This document shows, one piece after another, positions 29,359-38,957 of a DNA stretch of 64,000 nucleotides. Each line of letters opens with the position of its first letter. Position 1 is the stretch's first letter. The stretch comes from Cyanidiococcus yangmingshanensis (taxonomy: Eukaryota > Rhodophyta > Bangiophyceae > Cyanidiales > Cyanidiaceae): contig VWRR01000003.1 of NCBI GenBank assembly GCA_013995675.1, forward strand, positions 496,001 to 560,000. The letters run 5' to 3'. The position numbers and the translations under genes are program-made. Below the pieces are notes generated by a model. It was not told the DNA's origin. It was given only the letters and a program-made list of their open reading frames with translations, and made no database searches.

Positions 29359-31248
29359 TCAGGCTTCGTCCAAGTCATCGGGCATGTACAGCGTCGAGTC
29401 GGGATCGAATTCGGGGCCACTCATCGGACCATCCTCATTTCCGCTCAATAGTTGTCGCACGAAGAGGTTCTCTGTGCACTCGAGCTCCGATACGGGACCG
29501 TCCCATCGTATTCGGCCTCCGTGCAAAAGCACAACCCTATCGACCGTGCGCTTAATGGTAGAGAGCTGATGCGAGACCACGATGCAGGTTGGGACTGTCT
29601 CGCGAACTTCTCGGATTAGGTTTTCTATCCGAGTGCTCGCGATAGGATCTAGACCCGCTGTTGGTTCATCGTAAAGTAAAAGGTCCGGTAACGGCTTGGC
29701 ACCCTTGCCTTGATCCGAGACGAGACTGCGAGCCAGACTGACTCGTTTGCGCATGCCGCCACTCAACTGACTTGGCAGTAGATCGCGTGTATCGCGAAGA
29801 CCGAGGCGCGTGAGGATTGCGTCCACTGCACCCTCGATCTCTGCATCCTCAAGGTGTGTGTTGTGTTGCAACTCAAAGGCTACGTTTTCAAACACAGTTA
29901 GTGAATCGAAAAGGGCGGCATGCTGGAATACCATGCCGATCTTGATGGGCCCAAGTTCATAACGAATCGGCTCGTCTCGAGTCCAGCCTCGAATTCGGAC
30001 ACTACCGGCGTCCGGCAACTCGAAGCCAGCGATGAGTCGCAAGGTGGTGGATTTGCCACAACCCGATCTCCCCATGATACCGACTGCTTCTCCTCGTCGA
30101 ATTCGCAGGTTCAGTCCCTTGAGAACTGGACGTGATTCAAACGACTTGTAGACGTTCTCAAATTCGATTTCATAGGCCGCGTTCGGATCAGCCAACTGCG
30201 GATGGATCTGAGACGGATCATGATTCAGCATTTTCCATAGAGCTGCTGTGGTGCCGGCGCCAAACGCTCGGTCCACGACTTGGGTGGTTATGCCACTCAT
30301 GATCGTGGCAAAACGCCCCCATGGGGAAACTCTAGATTCCTGGCGAGTAGATGCTGGGCTCGCACTCGCCTGATGATCCGTTGCGAGATGCTCTGCGGGC
30401 GACTGCGTTGCAACGAGTCCGCCCGTTCCACACGAGCCCGGAGCGTGTCCATCGAGCGTGGGCTCGGCTTGCTTTCGATGCGAGTTCATCGCTCGTTCTC
30501 CACCCGGAAAACCATCATCTGGTGCTGCTCCTTCCATATCTACAGCCGTGTCGGCACGTTCAGTTTCACGGCGATCATTCTGACGAATGGTTGTCTCACG
30601 TGCATTCCCGTCGCCCAAGCGACCTGGACGTATCGACGATGCGTCCGACGAATGCTCAGTTACCCCCTGGTCCGTCGGCATAGAGGACCGAGGTTGTGCT
30701 GCGCTACTTCTAGAGCGCTGATGATGTTCCGCCGATATGCGCTGAGACCGATGGGGCTCGTCTCCAGCGTGTTGCTGATCGTCGAATGCAGCCGACTGAC
30801 GCAGACTCCAGCGTTGCGCTGGGCCTCGAACGCAACTACGTCTCCTGTAGATGAGCAAGTTCAACCGTGAGCGCCTCCAGCAACTTCGTTGCGGACCATG
30901 CCAAACGCTGGAACAGACTCTCTGGCTCTTGGGTGCGCGGAGTCCCTGCTGCTGACGAATGTCGAGCAGGGGCGTCGCTACAAACCCACCTTGGAAAGCA
31001 CTACTTCGGGAAAGCGGCCACGCTCTACAGCGTCGTCGAAAACAAAAACAGCACTCAGCAGAAGGGAAGGTCGAAACTTTTTCTCTCGTCCCTGGACAAC
31101 TCCAGGCCTCTGATGTTGCCTCAAAGGGAGCTGGCGCGAATACATCGAGTGCCGGTCGTTTGTATCGCTGACGTTTCGCGTCTCCGTCCAGCACATCGCG
31201 AACACTGCCCACCGCTCGCTGCAAGCTGTGTGCATTTTCTCGAGTCAT
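29359..31248 (-). CDS. TGD3: TGD3/MlaF-type ABC transporter ATPase with long N-terminal extension
   Basis: ATPase of the TGD1-2-3 complex that brings ER-derived lipid into the plastid, related to bacterial MlaF. Seen (629 aa): residues 1-360 low-complexity with an arginine-rich first part consistent with plastid targeting; ABC domain about 365-615 with Walker A GRSGCGKST, Q-loop MVFQHAALFDSLTV, signature LSGGMRKRVSLARSL, Walker B LLLYDEPTAGLDP, and H-loop VSHQLSTI. The AALFDSLTVFENV stretch is typical of the Mla/TGD3 branch. The N-terminus is much longer than in plants. Start at the ATG at 31248; a GTG lies one codon upstream. Confidence 0.87.
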   Translation of the reverse strand: MTRENAHSLQRAVGSVRDVLDGDAKRQRYKRPALDVFAPAPFEATSEAWSCPGTREKVSTFPSAECCFCFRRRCRAWPLSRSSAFQGGFVATPLLDIRQQQGLRAPKSQRVCSSVWHGPQRSCWRRSRLNLLIYRRRSCVRGPAQRWSLRQSAAFDDQQHAGDEPHRSQRISAEHHQRSRSSAAQPRSSMPTDQGVTEHSSDASSIRPGRLGDGNARETTIRQNDRRETERADTAVDMEGAAPDDGFPGGERAMNSHRKQAEPTLDGHAPGSCGTGGLVATQSPAEHLATDHQASASPASTRQESRVSPWGRFATIMSGITTQVVDRAFGAGTTAALWKMLNHDPSQIHPQLADPNAAYEIEFENVYKSFESRPVLKGLNLRIRRGEAVGIMGRSGCGKSTTLRLIAGFELPDAGSVRIRGWTRDEPIRYELGPIKIGMVFQHAALFDSLTVFENVAFELQHNTHLEDAEIEGAVDAILTRLGLRDTRDLLPSQLSGGMRKRVSLARSLVSDQGKGAKPLPDLLLYDEPTAGLDPIASTRIENLIREVRETVPTCIVVSHQLSTIKRTVDRVVLLHGGRIRWDGPVSELECTENLFVRQLLSGNEDGPMSGPEFDPDSTLYMPDDLDEA

Positions 31249-32267
31249 CACATCTATTCTAACCAGAACTCGACCCGCAATGTGTCGTCAAAGAGTGAAG
31301 GTTACGGCAATCACGATGAAGAGCGCTCGCTTGTCCCGAGCCAGGGCGCAGCGAATTCCCCGCGCAACACCCCCCATGACCAACGGCTGTGGTGTTCCGT
31401 TCCTGGATCTCGCTTGGTAAGCGCAGGACCGTACACGTCTCGCATTCAGCGCGGACGAGAACGTTATCCTCGCATGACTCCCTGTCCAACACGAGCATGA
31501 TTCCGCTCGGATGTAGACGGATCCAGTCGATGTCTCCATCGCGATAACGAGGGTTCGCTTCATGATAGAGCGCGCTCCAACTCACACAGCTGCTCATGAC
31601 CTGCTCGATTGTAGTGACCAGTGCCGCGATGGCGATGAGATGTTCGATTCTATCCAACCTGCTGGTGCGCCTGGATATCAACACCCGCAGCAGATCGAGT
31701 TTTATTATCGAGTTTTTTGCCCTGCTGCGCGTAGGGGTATCTCAAGCCTTGGCGAGTCGTCGACAGTGCTCGTATACAGGGCCGATACGCAGTCTCTCAG
31801 TGAGACATTTTCGATCAGGTACCCGATACGTGCCTGAACGAACAGCACCCCCATCATGGATCATCGGGCACATGAATGCGCTCGTGGCTCTCTGCCGCAG
31901 CGGCCCAGGGGTCGGCGCCGACTCGGTTGCCTGCGGGGGCCCCGCGGCGACCCGGACGGCGAGGGCGATCATGCCCGCTGAACAAGCTCAGCCGGCAAGG
32001 TTTTTCCATTGTTTCGTTTTGGTGGGTGTCAGACACGTTACGCAACTGTGGGGGAGTTTCAGGGTTACTCGAGGCTTGCTTTGGAACATTGACGCGTACT
32101 GTTGTGGAGTATCACTCCATCAATGTGGTGTCAGCGGGCTGTTGCGGTTTCGGCGCTTTCGCGCTATGGTGCCGGTCTCGCGAGGCGAGTCGTTCGAGGC
32201 GGCGTTGTACCTGAGCGACCTGCTGGTTGATGCCCTTGAGAGCGACGAGAAACGGCGCGCTGTCCCG
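31249..32267. other. Region between TGD3-like and bL12m genes
   Basis: About 1 kb, divergent. It contains one candidate minus-strand gene (31288-31684, listed separately). The plus frame upstream of bL12m is open from 31596 but looks non-coding until about 32160. Confidence 0.35.
31288..31684 (-). CDS. Possible small protein with C-terminal membrane segment, in two frames
   Basis: The ATG-side frame (from 31684) gives SWSALYHEANPRYRDGDIDW and GIMLVLDRESCEDNVLVRAE, which look coding. At about 31360-31400 the more protein-like continuation is one base out of frame: GVARGIRCALARDKRALF then IVIAVTFTL and stop at 31288, a possible single membrane anchor. No family recognised. Confidence 0.3.
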
Positions 32268-32845
32268 ATGCGGTGCCTACATGAGCAGCACACTCGGTTC
32301 CTGAGTGGAGCTGCGGCGGCTGAGGCTGTTGCGGCAGGACGGACCAGGGCCTTCAGCGAGAAAGCAGACTCACTCGCATGAAGCTGCTACCGATGGGCAG
32401 GTCGCGCGACTCGCAGACGAGATCCTGTCTTTGAACCTGCTTCAGGCAAAAGAACTGAGTGACTTGCTGCGATCACGGCTCGGGATTGAGGGTTCTGTGG
32501 GCATGGGGGCTGGTGCTGTCACGCCAGCTGCTCTGGCCGCGATGCAGCAAGCGATGGCTGCAGCAGCTGCTGGTGGCGCTGGGGCGACCTCGGCCTCGGC
32601 AGGCACCCTCAGCGGAGACGAAACAGGAAAAGACTGAGTTTGACGTTGTGCTGGAAAAGTTTGATCCATCCAAGAAAATCCAGGTCATTAAGGAAGTTCG
32701 ATCCGCTTTAGGTCTTGGTTTGAAAGAGGCCAAGGAACTCGTAGAGGCTGCACCCAAAGTTATCAAGAGCAGCCTGCCGAAAAACGACGCAGAGGCCCTG
32801 GTCGAGCGGTTGAAACAGTTCGGCGCCACCCTCGCGATCCAGTGA
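32268..32845 (+). CDS. MRPL12: Mitochondrial ribosomal protein bL12 (L7/L12), frame displaced twice
   Basis: Stalk protein that recruits translation factors. Red algae normally keep plastid rpl12 in the plastid genome, so a nuclear copy with a presequence is probably mitochondrial. Seen: the ATG at 32268 opens an Arg/Ala presequence (RFLSGAAAAEAVAAGRTRAF) in one frame, stopping at 32381. The N-terminal dimer domain (VARLADEILSLNLLQAKELS) and Ala/Gly hinge are in the frame one base on, stopping at 32637. The C-terminal domain (EKTEFDVVLEKF, IKEVRSALGLGLKEAKELVE, to 32845) is another base on. The two joins, about 32345-32380 and 32600-32630, are the only departures from a normal bL12. Confidence 0.88.
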
Positions 32846-32992
32846 ACGAAACGTGTCACGAGAAGCGTCCTGTTGAGGGCCGCACTCGGCGCTCAACCCC
32901 GGACAGAGCACAGTCTCGAGCGACGACAACGACAAAAATGACCCTGCAGACCACAACAAACCTGGATACGTACAAACCACCCGCTCGAATCA

Positions 32993-33223
32993 CTAGAACC
33001 GATGTCGTTTGGATTCCTCCTCGTAAATCTTATCACCCAAATAGATGGTCCCGATGAGCACCAGGAAAGCAGGCACAACGTCCTTTGCGTTCTCGCTGAC
33101 TTTGCGTTGCAGCTTTGTCATGATGAGCTTGGGATCGAACCAGTCCGCAAAGATTCGCTGCTCATACGGAGAGATGAAATATTCAATCTGTCCCTTGAGG
33201 CGAACGTTCGGTTTTGCCGGCAT
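32993..33223 (-). CDS. QCR8: Cytochrome bc1 complex subunit 8 (QCR8/UQCRQ type)
   Basis: Small complex III subunit packed against cytochrome b in the inner mitochondrial membrane. Seen: 76 aa from ATG 33223, with KGQIEYFISPYEQRIFADWF matching the family's KGxxxYxLSPFEQRxF block, a basic step, then one membrane helix (VVPAFLVLIGTIYLGDKIYE) and a charged tail ESKRHRF. Size and layout are right. The frame is open to 33445, but the extra 74 residues are not family-like. The call rests on pattern match over a short protein. Confidence 0.8.
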   Translation of the reverse strand: MPAKPNVRLKGQIEYFISPYEQRIFADWFDPKLIMTKLQRKVSENAKDVVPAFLVLIGTIYLGDKIYEEESKRHRF

Positions 33224-33716
33224 CACAACAGCAAGTTGCAGAGGTCGCCAACCACGAAACGACAGAGAGCAACGCGGACACTTGTCTTGGAGAGACGCCA
33301 ACGCCGAGCGCCGGGACGCAGACGCTGGCGCCGCCGCGCAGGAGCGCGGAATCTGATGGCGACGCCATCGACGCTCTCCCGAATCGTCTGGGTCGTCAGA
33401 GACTCGTCTCTCGTGCGAGGAACGGACTCGCTCACATGATCCCATATCGATCCGATTCGGTTGCGATCCATGCAGGTAGCCGTAACGATGCGATGGCGTT
33501 AACCAAGCGGGATCGTGGTCATACTTCGATTCGACCTAGCGTCCATGATCGAGGGCATTGCTTTCCATGCAGCGGCGGACGGCGGTCGGATCGACTGCGC
33601 GGCTGCAGCGGCCGGGCCGCGATAGCAAAGAACCGACGCTCTGTGGGGTGTCATCACGCGCAAGCTTATTCCTTGAACGAATGGTGAACCATTCGGTTGG
33701 TTTTGCACTTCCTGCA
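33224..33716. promoter_or_regulatory. Divergent promoter region QCR8 / ferredoxin
   Basis: About 490 bases between divergent genes. Open frames here are on shadow strands. The ferredoxin frame is open through it, with an alternative ATG at 33681. Confidence 0.35.
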
Positions 33717-34262
33717 ATGAGTACAGTACAGATTGTGTCGCAGAGATGGAATCAACGAGGTTCCGGGAGTCAGCGAATGACTTTTGCGGCTGGGCGTCGT
33801 GTCTTCGCCTCCAGAACGTTTTGTGCCGACCGGGAAAGGTGTCCAGTGAGGCACCAGAGCAGCGTGCAGTTCCATTCGTTATCTCGCTCTCAGAATATGA
33901 CGATGAGTGCTGATCAGGAAACTGACGGAGCGATAAACATTACGGTCGAGTACGGAGATAGGACTGAGGTTGTTCGCTGTCGGCCGGGTCAAAGCATTCT
34001 GGAAGCGGTAGAGGCGAGTGGGCTATGGGAGGAGGTGCCGAGTTCCTGTCGAGCTGGTGTATGCACCACTTGTGCTGCCTGGCTTCTCTCAGGTGAAGTG
34101 GACGACCCGTTCGCGGCAATCGATTCGAGTATACGGCAGCAGGGCTTTATCCTGACGTGTTCTTCCTCGCCCAAACCGGACGGCGGACCTGTTCACGTTC
34201 GTCTCGGTGCCTACGATTTCGTCTACGAGTTGCAATATGGTCGTTTTGAGAAAGCGGCGTAG
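33717..34262 (+). CDS. Plant-type [2Fe-2S] ferredoxin with targeting peptide
   Basis: Electron carrier. Seen (181 aa): residues 1-60 are Arg/Ser-rich with few acidic residues, a transit peptide; then the ferredoxin fold with the PGQSILEAVEASGL segment, cluster ligands CRAGVCTTC, and the fourth Cys in GFILTCSSSP, followed by HVRLGAYDFVYELQ. A nuclear-encoded copy beside plastid-encoded petF is usual in red algae; whether it goes to plastid or mitochondrion cannot be fixed from sequence. The CRAGxCxxC spacing is of the photosynthetic type, not the adrenodoxin type. ATG 33681 would add 12 residues. Confidence 0.88.
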   Translation: MSTVQIVSQRWNQRGSGSQRMTFAAGRRVFASRTFCADRERCPVRHQSSVQFHSLSRSQNMTMSADQETDGAINITVEYGDRTEVVRCRPGQSILEAVEASGLWEEVPSSCRAGVCTTCAAWLLSGEVDDPFAAIDSSIRQQGFILTCSSSPKPDGGPVHVRLGAYDFVYELQYGRFEKAA

Positions 34263-35420
34263 AAGGGATTGCAGGGCATCGGAGTGGCCAAGCGCGCATC
34301 GTGATGCGTTGAGCGATGTCGCCTGCGAGTTGAGGAGACAATGCCCAGTGTTTCGCGCAAACCCAGGCCGCGCCTCTATAGCACTTGATTCTGTAAACGC
34401 GGACGAGTATTGCACAGAGGTCTCTGGTACATGATTGCAGCAGTGGGTATGGCGATGAAGATTTCCGCATTCATGTTTGGAACCCGCATCGACATTTTCG
34501 ATGATGCAACATTGGGAGCTGTCGCCTCAGTCCCAAACGAATCCAATGGATGTTAGATTTGAACGGGTGGAGACGCACTAGAAAACGACGGACGCGCCCG
34601 TGTTGGATGATTCGATCAAGCACCCATTATGTTTAGAAAAACGAAGGGTCGGCTTCCGCATGCTGATGAGGAACTCCAATTCCGGTCGGAGCACTTCTAT
34701 TCACACGTACTGCTGGAGACAAGTAACTTGATCCAGGCGCGGAAGTGATGTCGATGCGCTCTATCGCATAGCTCCAGGCACTGGAGTGATTCGCGAGTTC
34801 CGAGCGTACTCGCGTACGAGCACCCTTGAAGTTACAGGAGAATACGATATGCATGCGTAGGCTTCCTTCAACAGCGACTAGAGCGTTCCCGGCACCTGCA
34901 CACTTGACCAGCACACCATCACTCTCGCAGCTGGCGAGATCAGCACGAGGCGGAACGAGCGGAAGTCGCGTTGTGCATGGGTAAAGTTCGTGGAAAATGA
35001 GCGCAGCAAACGCGAATCTATCCTCGAACCCTTTCGCTCCATCAAGCTATCATATTTTGGGAAGAAAGGAGGATGACGTAGAGTCTGCAGTTCTTGACCG
35101 CACCAGTTATCAGAGCGTCGAACGTCTCAGGGCCCGCGTGCCTAACATACACTGGCGAGAAAAGGTCAGGTGCTGGAACCAAGCTGCTTGCAGCAGACCT
35201 CCCCAAAATCTGCTATTCCAGCCAACTTTGCTTCTTTTCTAGAGTGTCGGTCAATCTCTACGCTTCACCGTTGCAGAACACAAGCGACCTAAAGGTCGGA
35301 CGACACCCCCATGAAGTGCGACAAAGACCCAAGCCGCGCGGGTGTGCAGCGCTTCGTCAACGACGCACATCGTTCTTATCGTTTTCGACTTGGCCAAGGT
35401 TCCCGACCGGCTCTCCCGTT
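34263..35420. other. Region between ferredoxin and ZFPL1 genes
   Basis: About 1.16 kb. The candidate minus-strand gene at 34633-34980 is listed separately. The ZFPL1 frame is open from 35094 without family-like sequence before 35421. Confidence 0.4.
34633..34980 (-). CDS. Possible small beta-rich protein, unrecognised
   Basis: A coding-like frame reads DLASCESDGVLVKCAGAG, ALVAVEGSLRMHIVFSCNF, then KGARTRVRSELANH and AWSYAIERIDITSAP before stopping at 34633. It has no in-frame ATG; an ATG at about 34978 (MHNATSARSASC) lies in the frame one base earlier. Alternating hydrophobics suggest beta strands. No family recognised. Confidence 0.3.
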   Translation of the reverse strand, partial: PCTTRLPLVPPRADLASCESDGVLVKCAGAGNALVAVEGSLRMHIVFSCNFKGARTRVRSELANHSSAWSYAIERIDITSAPGSSYLSPAVRVNRSAPTGIGVPHQHAEADPSFF

Positions 35421-36395
35421 ATGGGGCGCTGCAGCTCGTGTCGTAACAAAACCTTGTACTTTTGCTACGTGAACCGCGAGTTTGTGTGTTTAAACTGCGT
35501 TTTTCAACCACGATACGAGTTGTCCGTCGTGCGTTCGTACAAGGACTGGATTCGGGACTCGAGTTATGAGGACCCGCCTCGATGTCCGCTAACTGGCGCG
35601 CTCTTGCGACACGGTCAAGAACTCTTGCGGCTTCCTCCGCCAGACTTGCGTGTTGTTTCTACGGAGGGGCTCGCGGCTTACCTGCGCTCGCGATTCGGTC
35701 CTGACACGACTCCACTAGGGTTCCAGACGAGTGAGCTTCCCTACGGCGTTGTACCTGACCCGCAGGACGACTCTGCTGTGGCGCAACGTCTGCGCAGATT
35801 TTTGGCAGCCTTGGGTTATGATGCGGCGCTGGCGGTAGCACGTGCGACAGACCAGGGGAGCGCGAGCGGAAACACGCCGTGGTTGGGCTCGACCAAGGCC
35901 ACCACGGTTGAGGCAGCTTTACCGGAGCGAAAAACAGCGACGGAAACACGGGCCACGGCGCGTTCCGTAGAGGCAACCGGCGGGCCGATGACTCGCGCAG
36001 GAGCTCGAACCGGAGCTAATCCAGCGGCAGCTTTCGAGTCTCACGGAGCGTCGGAAACAGAGTCTGTAACCAACGCAATATCGGTACGCAAGCAGGCATT
36101 TGCCGCGCGTCCAGTTGACGATGACAACAAGGAACGCAAGATGCGTCAACAACGGATACGTCGGTTTCTCAACTTTCTCGGCCAGGGTGCTGAGGTCCTC
36201 CCGCTGCCGCACCCGCGACCCCATCGTCGCGCTCGACGGTTGACCGGCCTCTTGCTCTGCCTCGGACTTGGGGTTGGCATGCTGCTTTTAACAGTCTATA
36301 CGGCAAGGTATGGGGTGGTCAATCCATGGGTGATATGGAGACATGCACCCGAAGCCTCCCAAGGGGTCCGCGACTCGAAGCGGCATGCGCGCTGA
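35421..36395 (+). CDS. ZFPL1: Zinc finger protein-like 1 (ZFPL1), Golgi membrane protein
   Basis: cis-Golgi integral membrane protein with an N-terminal B-box-like and RING-like pair of zinc fingers. Seen (324 aa): MGRCSSCRNKTLYFCYVNRE with CVNC-type pair (VCLNCVF), then YKDWIRDSSYEDPPRCPL, matching the SYLQWLQDSDY...C block of ZFPL1; the middle is low-complexity; a single C-terminal membrane helix (LTGLLLCLGLGVGMLLLTVY) at about 275-297 leaves a short luminal tail. The second finger looks reduced, with several expected Cys/His positions absent. The ATG at 35421 fits the family start. Confidence 0.8.
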   Translation: MGRCSSCRNKTLYFCYVNREFVCLNCVFQPRYELSVVRSYKDWIRDSSYEDPPRCPLTGALLRHGQELLRLPPPDLRVVSTEGLAAYLRSRFGPDTTPLGFQTSELPYGVVPDPQDDSAVAQRLRRFLAALGYDAALAVARATDQGSASGNTPWLGSTKATTVEAALPERKTATETRATARSVEATGGPMTRAGARTGANPAAAFESHGASETESVTNAISVRKQAFAARPVDDDNKERKMRQQRIRRFLNFLGQGAEVLPLPHPRPHRRARRLTGLLLCLGLGVGMLLLTVYTARYGVVNPWVIWRHAPEASQGVRDSKRHAR

Positions 36396-36716
36396 TCGTG
36401 TTGGTTGAGGCGGCATCGCTCTGCAGTCAGCATGTCGTGGTCGTGGACCGACACGCTCAATGGGGATTTGAATGCAGCGACCGCCTCGGACACAGTCGTC
36501 CGTATGATTTCATCGAAAGGATGCACTGGAGCGGCGCCTTGCACTAGGGCCTAGTCAAGTCTTTCCGCATACGTCGGCATCCGTACTGCGTATTGCCAGA
36601 TGGTCACTCGATTCGAGATTATGTCTGACCATCATGGTCCACGAGACGAAGCTTATAGGCGCGAACGACCTACCAGGGCCACAAAAGGTCCTGCGCTCAG
36701 ACTCTGTAGTCTCTAG

Positions 36717-37020
36717 ATGAGTATCGAGACCGTAACTTCACCTCTGTTGCAGAGACGGCGGATGATGGCCTGTGCCGATAGAGTGCTCGTCGTGATTCGG
36801 GTATCGTCCCGACCAATGGCTGCACTTGGTCTTGATATCGCCGCCAAGACATATTCAAGAAACGGAGCGGTGCCGAGCCCCCCAAGAGGGCATTCGTGGG
36901 TTTCCGCTGCTGGGAACGGAGAGGATGCAGGAGGCAGCGGTGCGACTCCCAATGGATGGCGGCCATGTCATCGAGATCGCCCGTCAACTTGTCTGCCGAG
37001 GGATGTTCATGGATTGGTGA
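36717..37020 (+). CDS. Possible small protein, about 100 aa, in two frames
   Basis: ATG at 36717. The first part reads MACADRVLVVIRVSSRPMAA then LGLDIAAKTYSRNGAV. After about 36880 the more natural continuation is one base out of frame: IRGFPLLGTERMQEAAVRLP, DGGHVIEIARQLVCRGMFMD, stop at 37020. No family recognised. Confidence 0.35.
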
Positions 37021-37044
37021 TCAACGGCAGTCCGTGGATGTAGC

Positions 37045-37696
37045 TTATTGACAAGGACGAATGACGTATGTCTCATAAAGAGCGTTCCAGACAAACGAAC
37101 GCTCGCAACTTGCAATAGCTTTTTGCCACGAAGCGTCTGAATCAAGCGCTATGCAAGACTCTGACGAAAACTTTTGCGAGCGCTGACCTCTTGCCTGCTG
37201 AGATCGACTCCCTGACCAGAGAGCATTCGAACGCTGCAGATGATCAAAAGAGGGACTCTCTGTAATAGAACGCACGCCTTTGGTCGCTTGGTGACCGCCT
37301 CGCGTTGGCAACGAAACCGAGCCGAGCACACAGGAGCGCACGACACTGGAGCTGTTCCGTGACGTCCTGGACCGCCACGATCTTGACGATTCGGTGACGA
37401 ACAGCATGCTGACACCTATCGAAAGCAGTCAAAGTGTATAACCTAGGACTGACGAAACTCCTCTGAGTGAGGTTAAGAGGCTGTTGTCGAGTTCGGCGCA
37501 ACGGCCGCGAAGCGCTACTCCAGATCGAATAACCTGTTGCGAATTTCGGCACGTTTTGGAGCAACTTTTGACTCACCAGCGGTGACCCGGTGCTGATAAG
37601 TGTCCACAAACGAAGTGTCGCGTCCCAAGCCAGCCCCCTCGTCTCTCTGTCGTTTCGTCTAGCGACGCTCTGACCGCTTGACTCGAAACGGGTCAT
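37045..37696 (-). CDS. Possible protein in two frames, divergent from the BELL-type gene
   Basis: The upstream frame (from 37696) has a presequence-like start and reads ATLRLWTLISTGSPLVSQKL and LQNVPKFATGYSIWSSASR. It stops at 37244. The frame one base on continues to 37045 with ALDSDASWQKAIASCERSFV then WNALYETYVIRPCQ. No family recognised; the join would be at about 37250-37330. Confidence 0.3.
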
Positions 37697-37874
37697 CGGC
37701 TTGGACCCGCGGACACGCCAGCCCGACGCCGAGCGGGGATTTCATCCACGCCCTGAAGACCATTCCATCTAGCGCGCATTCAAGAATGATATTGTCTCAG
37801 TGAATGTGGTAGACTGCTTCGGTTTGTTTCGGTGGACGTAGACGAAATTCAGAGTCGAAAATCATCAAGAGGAG

Positions 37875-38957
37875 ATGATGGAGGCTTTGGTTGTGAGCGA
37901 GACCGACACGGCGCTTGGGTTTTCCCCGGAGACGTCGCAACAGCCAAAGACGACCTTGGCAGAGACCCGGACACACACACTTGCTGAGGATGCGGCGATG
38001 GATCCTCTTGGGCAGCTCATGTTGGATCCGATGGCTGGCGACTTGCATGATGGCATGGAGGAGGCGGCATTTCTCGGCGCCTGGATTTCTATGTTTGACG
38101 CTGAACATTCGTCTGTCGCCCCCGATAGATCCGAGGGCAGCTACCAGAGGGTGACGGATGAGGAGCATAGAGCGCCGCTCTGTGAGGGAAATGTGGACTT
38201 TCGCTCGTGCCTGGACGCCGTCAACATGTCGACAGTAGGGCTCCAGAATACAAGCACCAATGCGTTGCTTGCTGCCGGTATCCGACCTCTTGGTGTCGAA
38301 GAAGATGATAGAGACATGAGCCTTGAGGCATTGGCAGAACTCGCCCGATCATGCTATCATGAGGCGGCCAGGCTCGCTCGGGAGTTGGCGCTTCGATACG
38401 ATGGACCCTGGCGAGAGCTCGTGCGTTTGCAGGCCCACTGTCTGGCCAATGAGGCCGAGCGCGAGTGCTCTGATCTCCTACCGACACCGAGGTCAGAACA
38501 TCATCTCGAAGCAGTCTGCGATACGTCTTTGGGTTGCTCGTGGAGGTTCCATGCTGCCACGGGATTTCATCTGGAATGTGCAGTGCCACCTGAGCCTGTG
38601 GCACATAGCGAACGACTTTTGGAGCTTGGGGCGAGCGCTTTGGGGCCTCACCAGCGTCGACCGAGGCATCGTCCAGGCAAGCGCGACGTCCGCATCGCCC
38701 CTCGGCACCGGAAACAACTCACAAGGCCCAAACCAAGGACAACCTCAAATCATCAGGTTAGCCGGGTACTGAAGAAATGGTTATTCGATCACTTCTTGAA
38801 TCCGTATCCGACAGATGAGGAGAAACACGAGCTCATGAGACAGACTGGCCTAACCTTCAATCAACTTAACAATTGGTTCATTAATGCTCGGGTGCGTCTC
38901 TGGAAACCGCTCGTCAATGCGCTGACGGCCAAGCGGCGACAAAGTCTACCTGTCTGA
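37875..38957 (+). CDS. TALE homeodomain protein, BELL-like
   Basis: DNA-binding transcription factor; in green plants BELL-KNOX pairs control the haploid-diploid switch. Seen (360 aa): acidic, low-complexity N-terminus; about residues 140-190 a helical stretch ([20 protein letters not shown]) that might be a dimerisation helix; TALE homeodomain at about 290-350 with the three-residue loop ([15 protein letters not shown]), recognition helix [17 protein letters not shown]. The [12 protein letters not shown] ending followed by hydrophobic residues is BELL-like rather than KNOX-like. ATG 37875 is followed directly by a second in-frame ATG. Mating or life-cycle function is inference only. Confidence 0.85.
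   Translation: MMEALVVSETDTALGFSPETSQQPKTTLAETRTHTLAEDAAMDPLGQLMLDPMAGDLHDGMEEAAFLGAWISMFDAEHSSVAPDRSEGSYQRVTDEEHRAPLCEGNVDFRSCLDAVNMSTVGLQNTSTNALLAAGIRPLGVEEDDRDMSLEALAELARSCYHEAARLARELALRYDGPWRELVRLQAHCLANEAERECSDLLPTPRSEHHLEAVCDTSLGCSWRFHAATGFHLECAVPPEPVAHSERLLELGASALGPHQRRPRHRPGKRDVRIAPRHRKQLTRPKPRTTSNHQVSRVLKKWLFDHFLNPYPTDEEKHELMRQTGLTFNQLNNWFINARVRLWKPLVNALTAKRRQSLPV

Larger units (their letters stand above)
36396..37874. other. Region with two unrecognised candidate genes
   Basis: About 1.48 kb upstream of the BELL-type gene. Candidates at 36717-37020 (+) and 37045-37696 (-) are listed separately. The about 180 bases before 37875 should hold the BELL promoter. Confidence 0.4.

Noticed and set aside
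31596-32381. 261-residue plus-strand frame taken whole.
   Set aside because: Only its last part (from about 32268) looks like the bL12m presequence; the rest has no coding character and overlaps the minus-strand candidate.
33120-33145. Minus-strand GGTTCGATCCC resembling a T-arm.
   Set aside because: It lies in the QCR8 coding region (DWFDPKL) with no tRNA structure around it.
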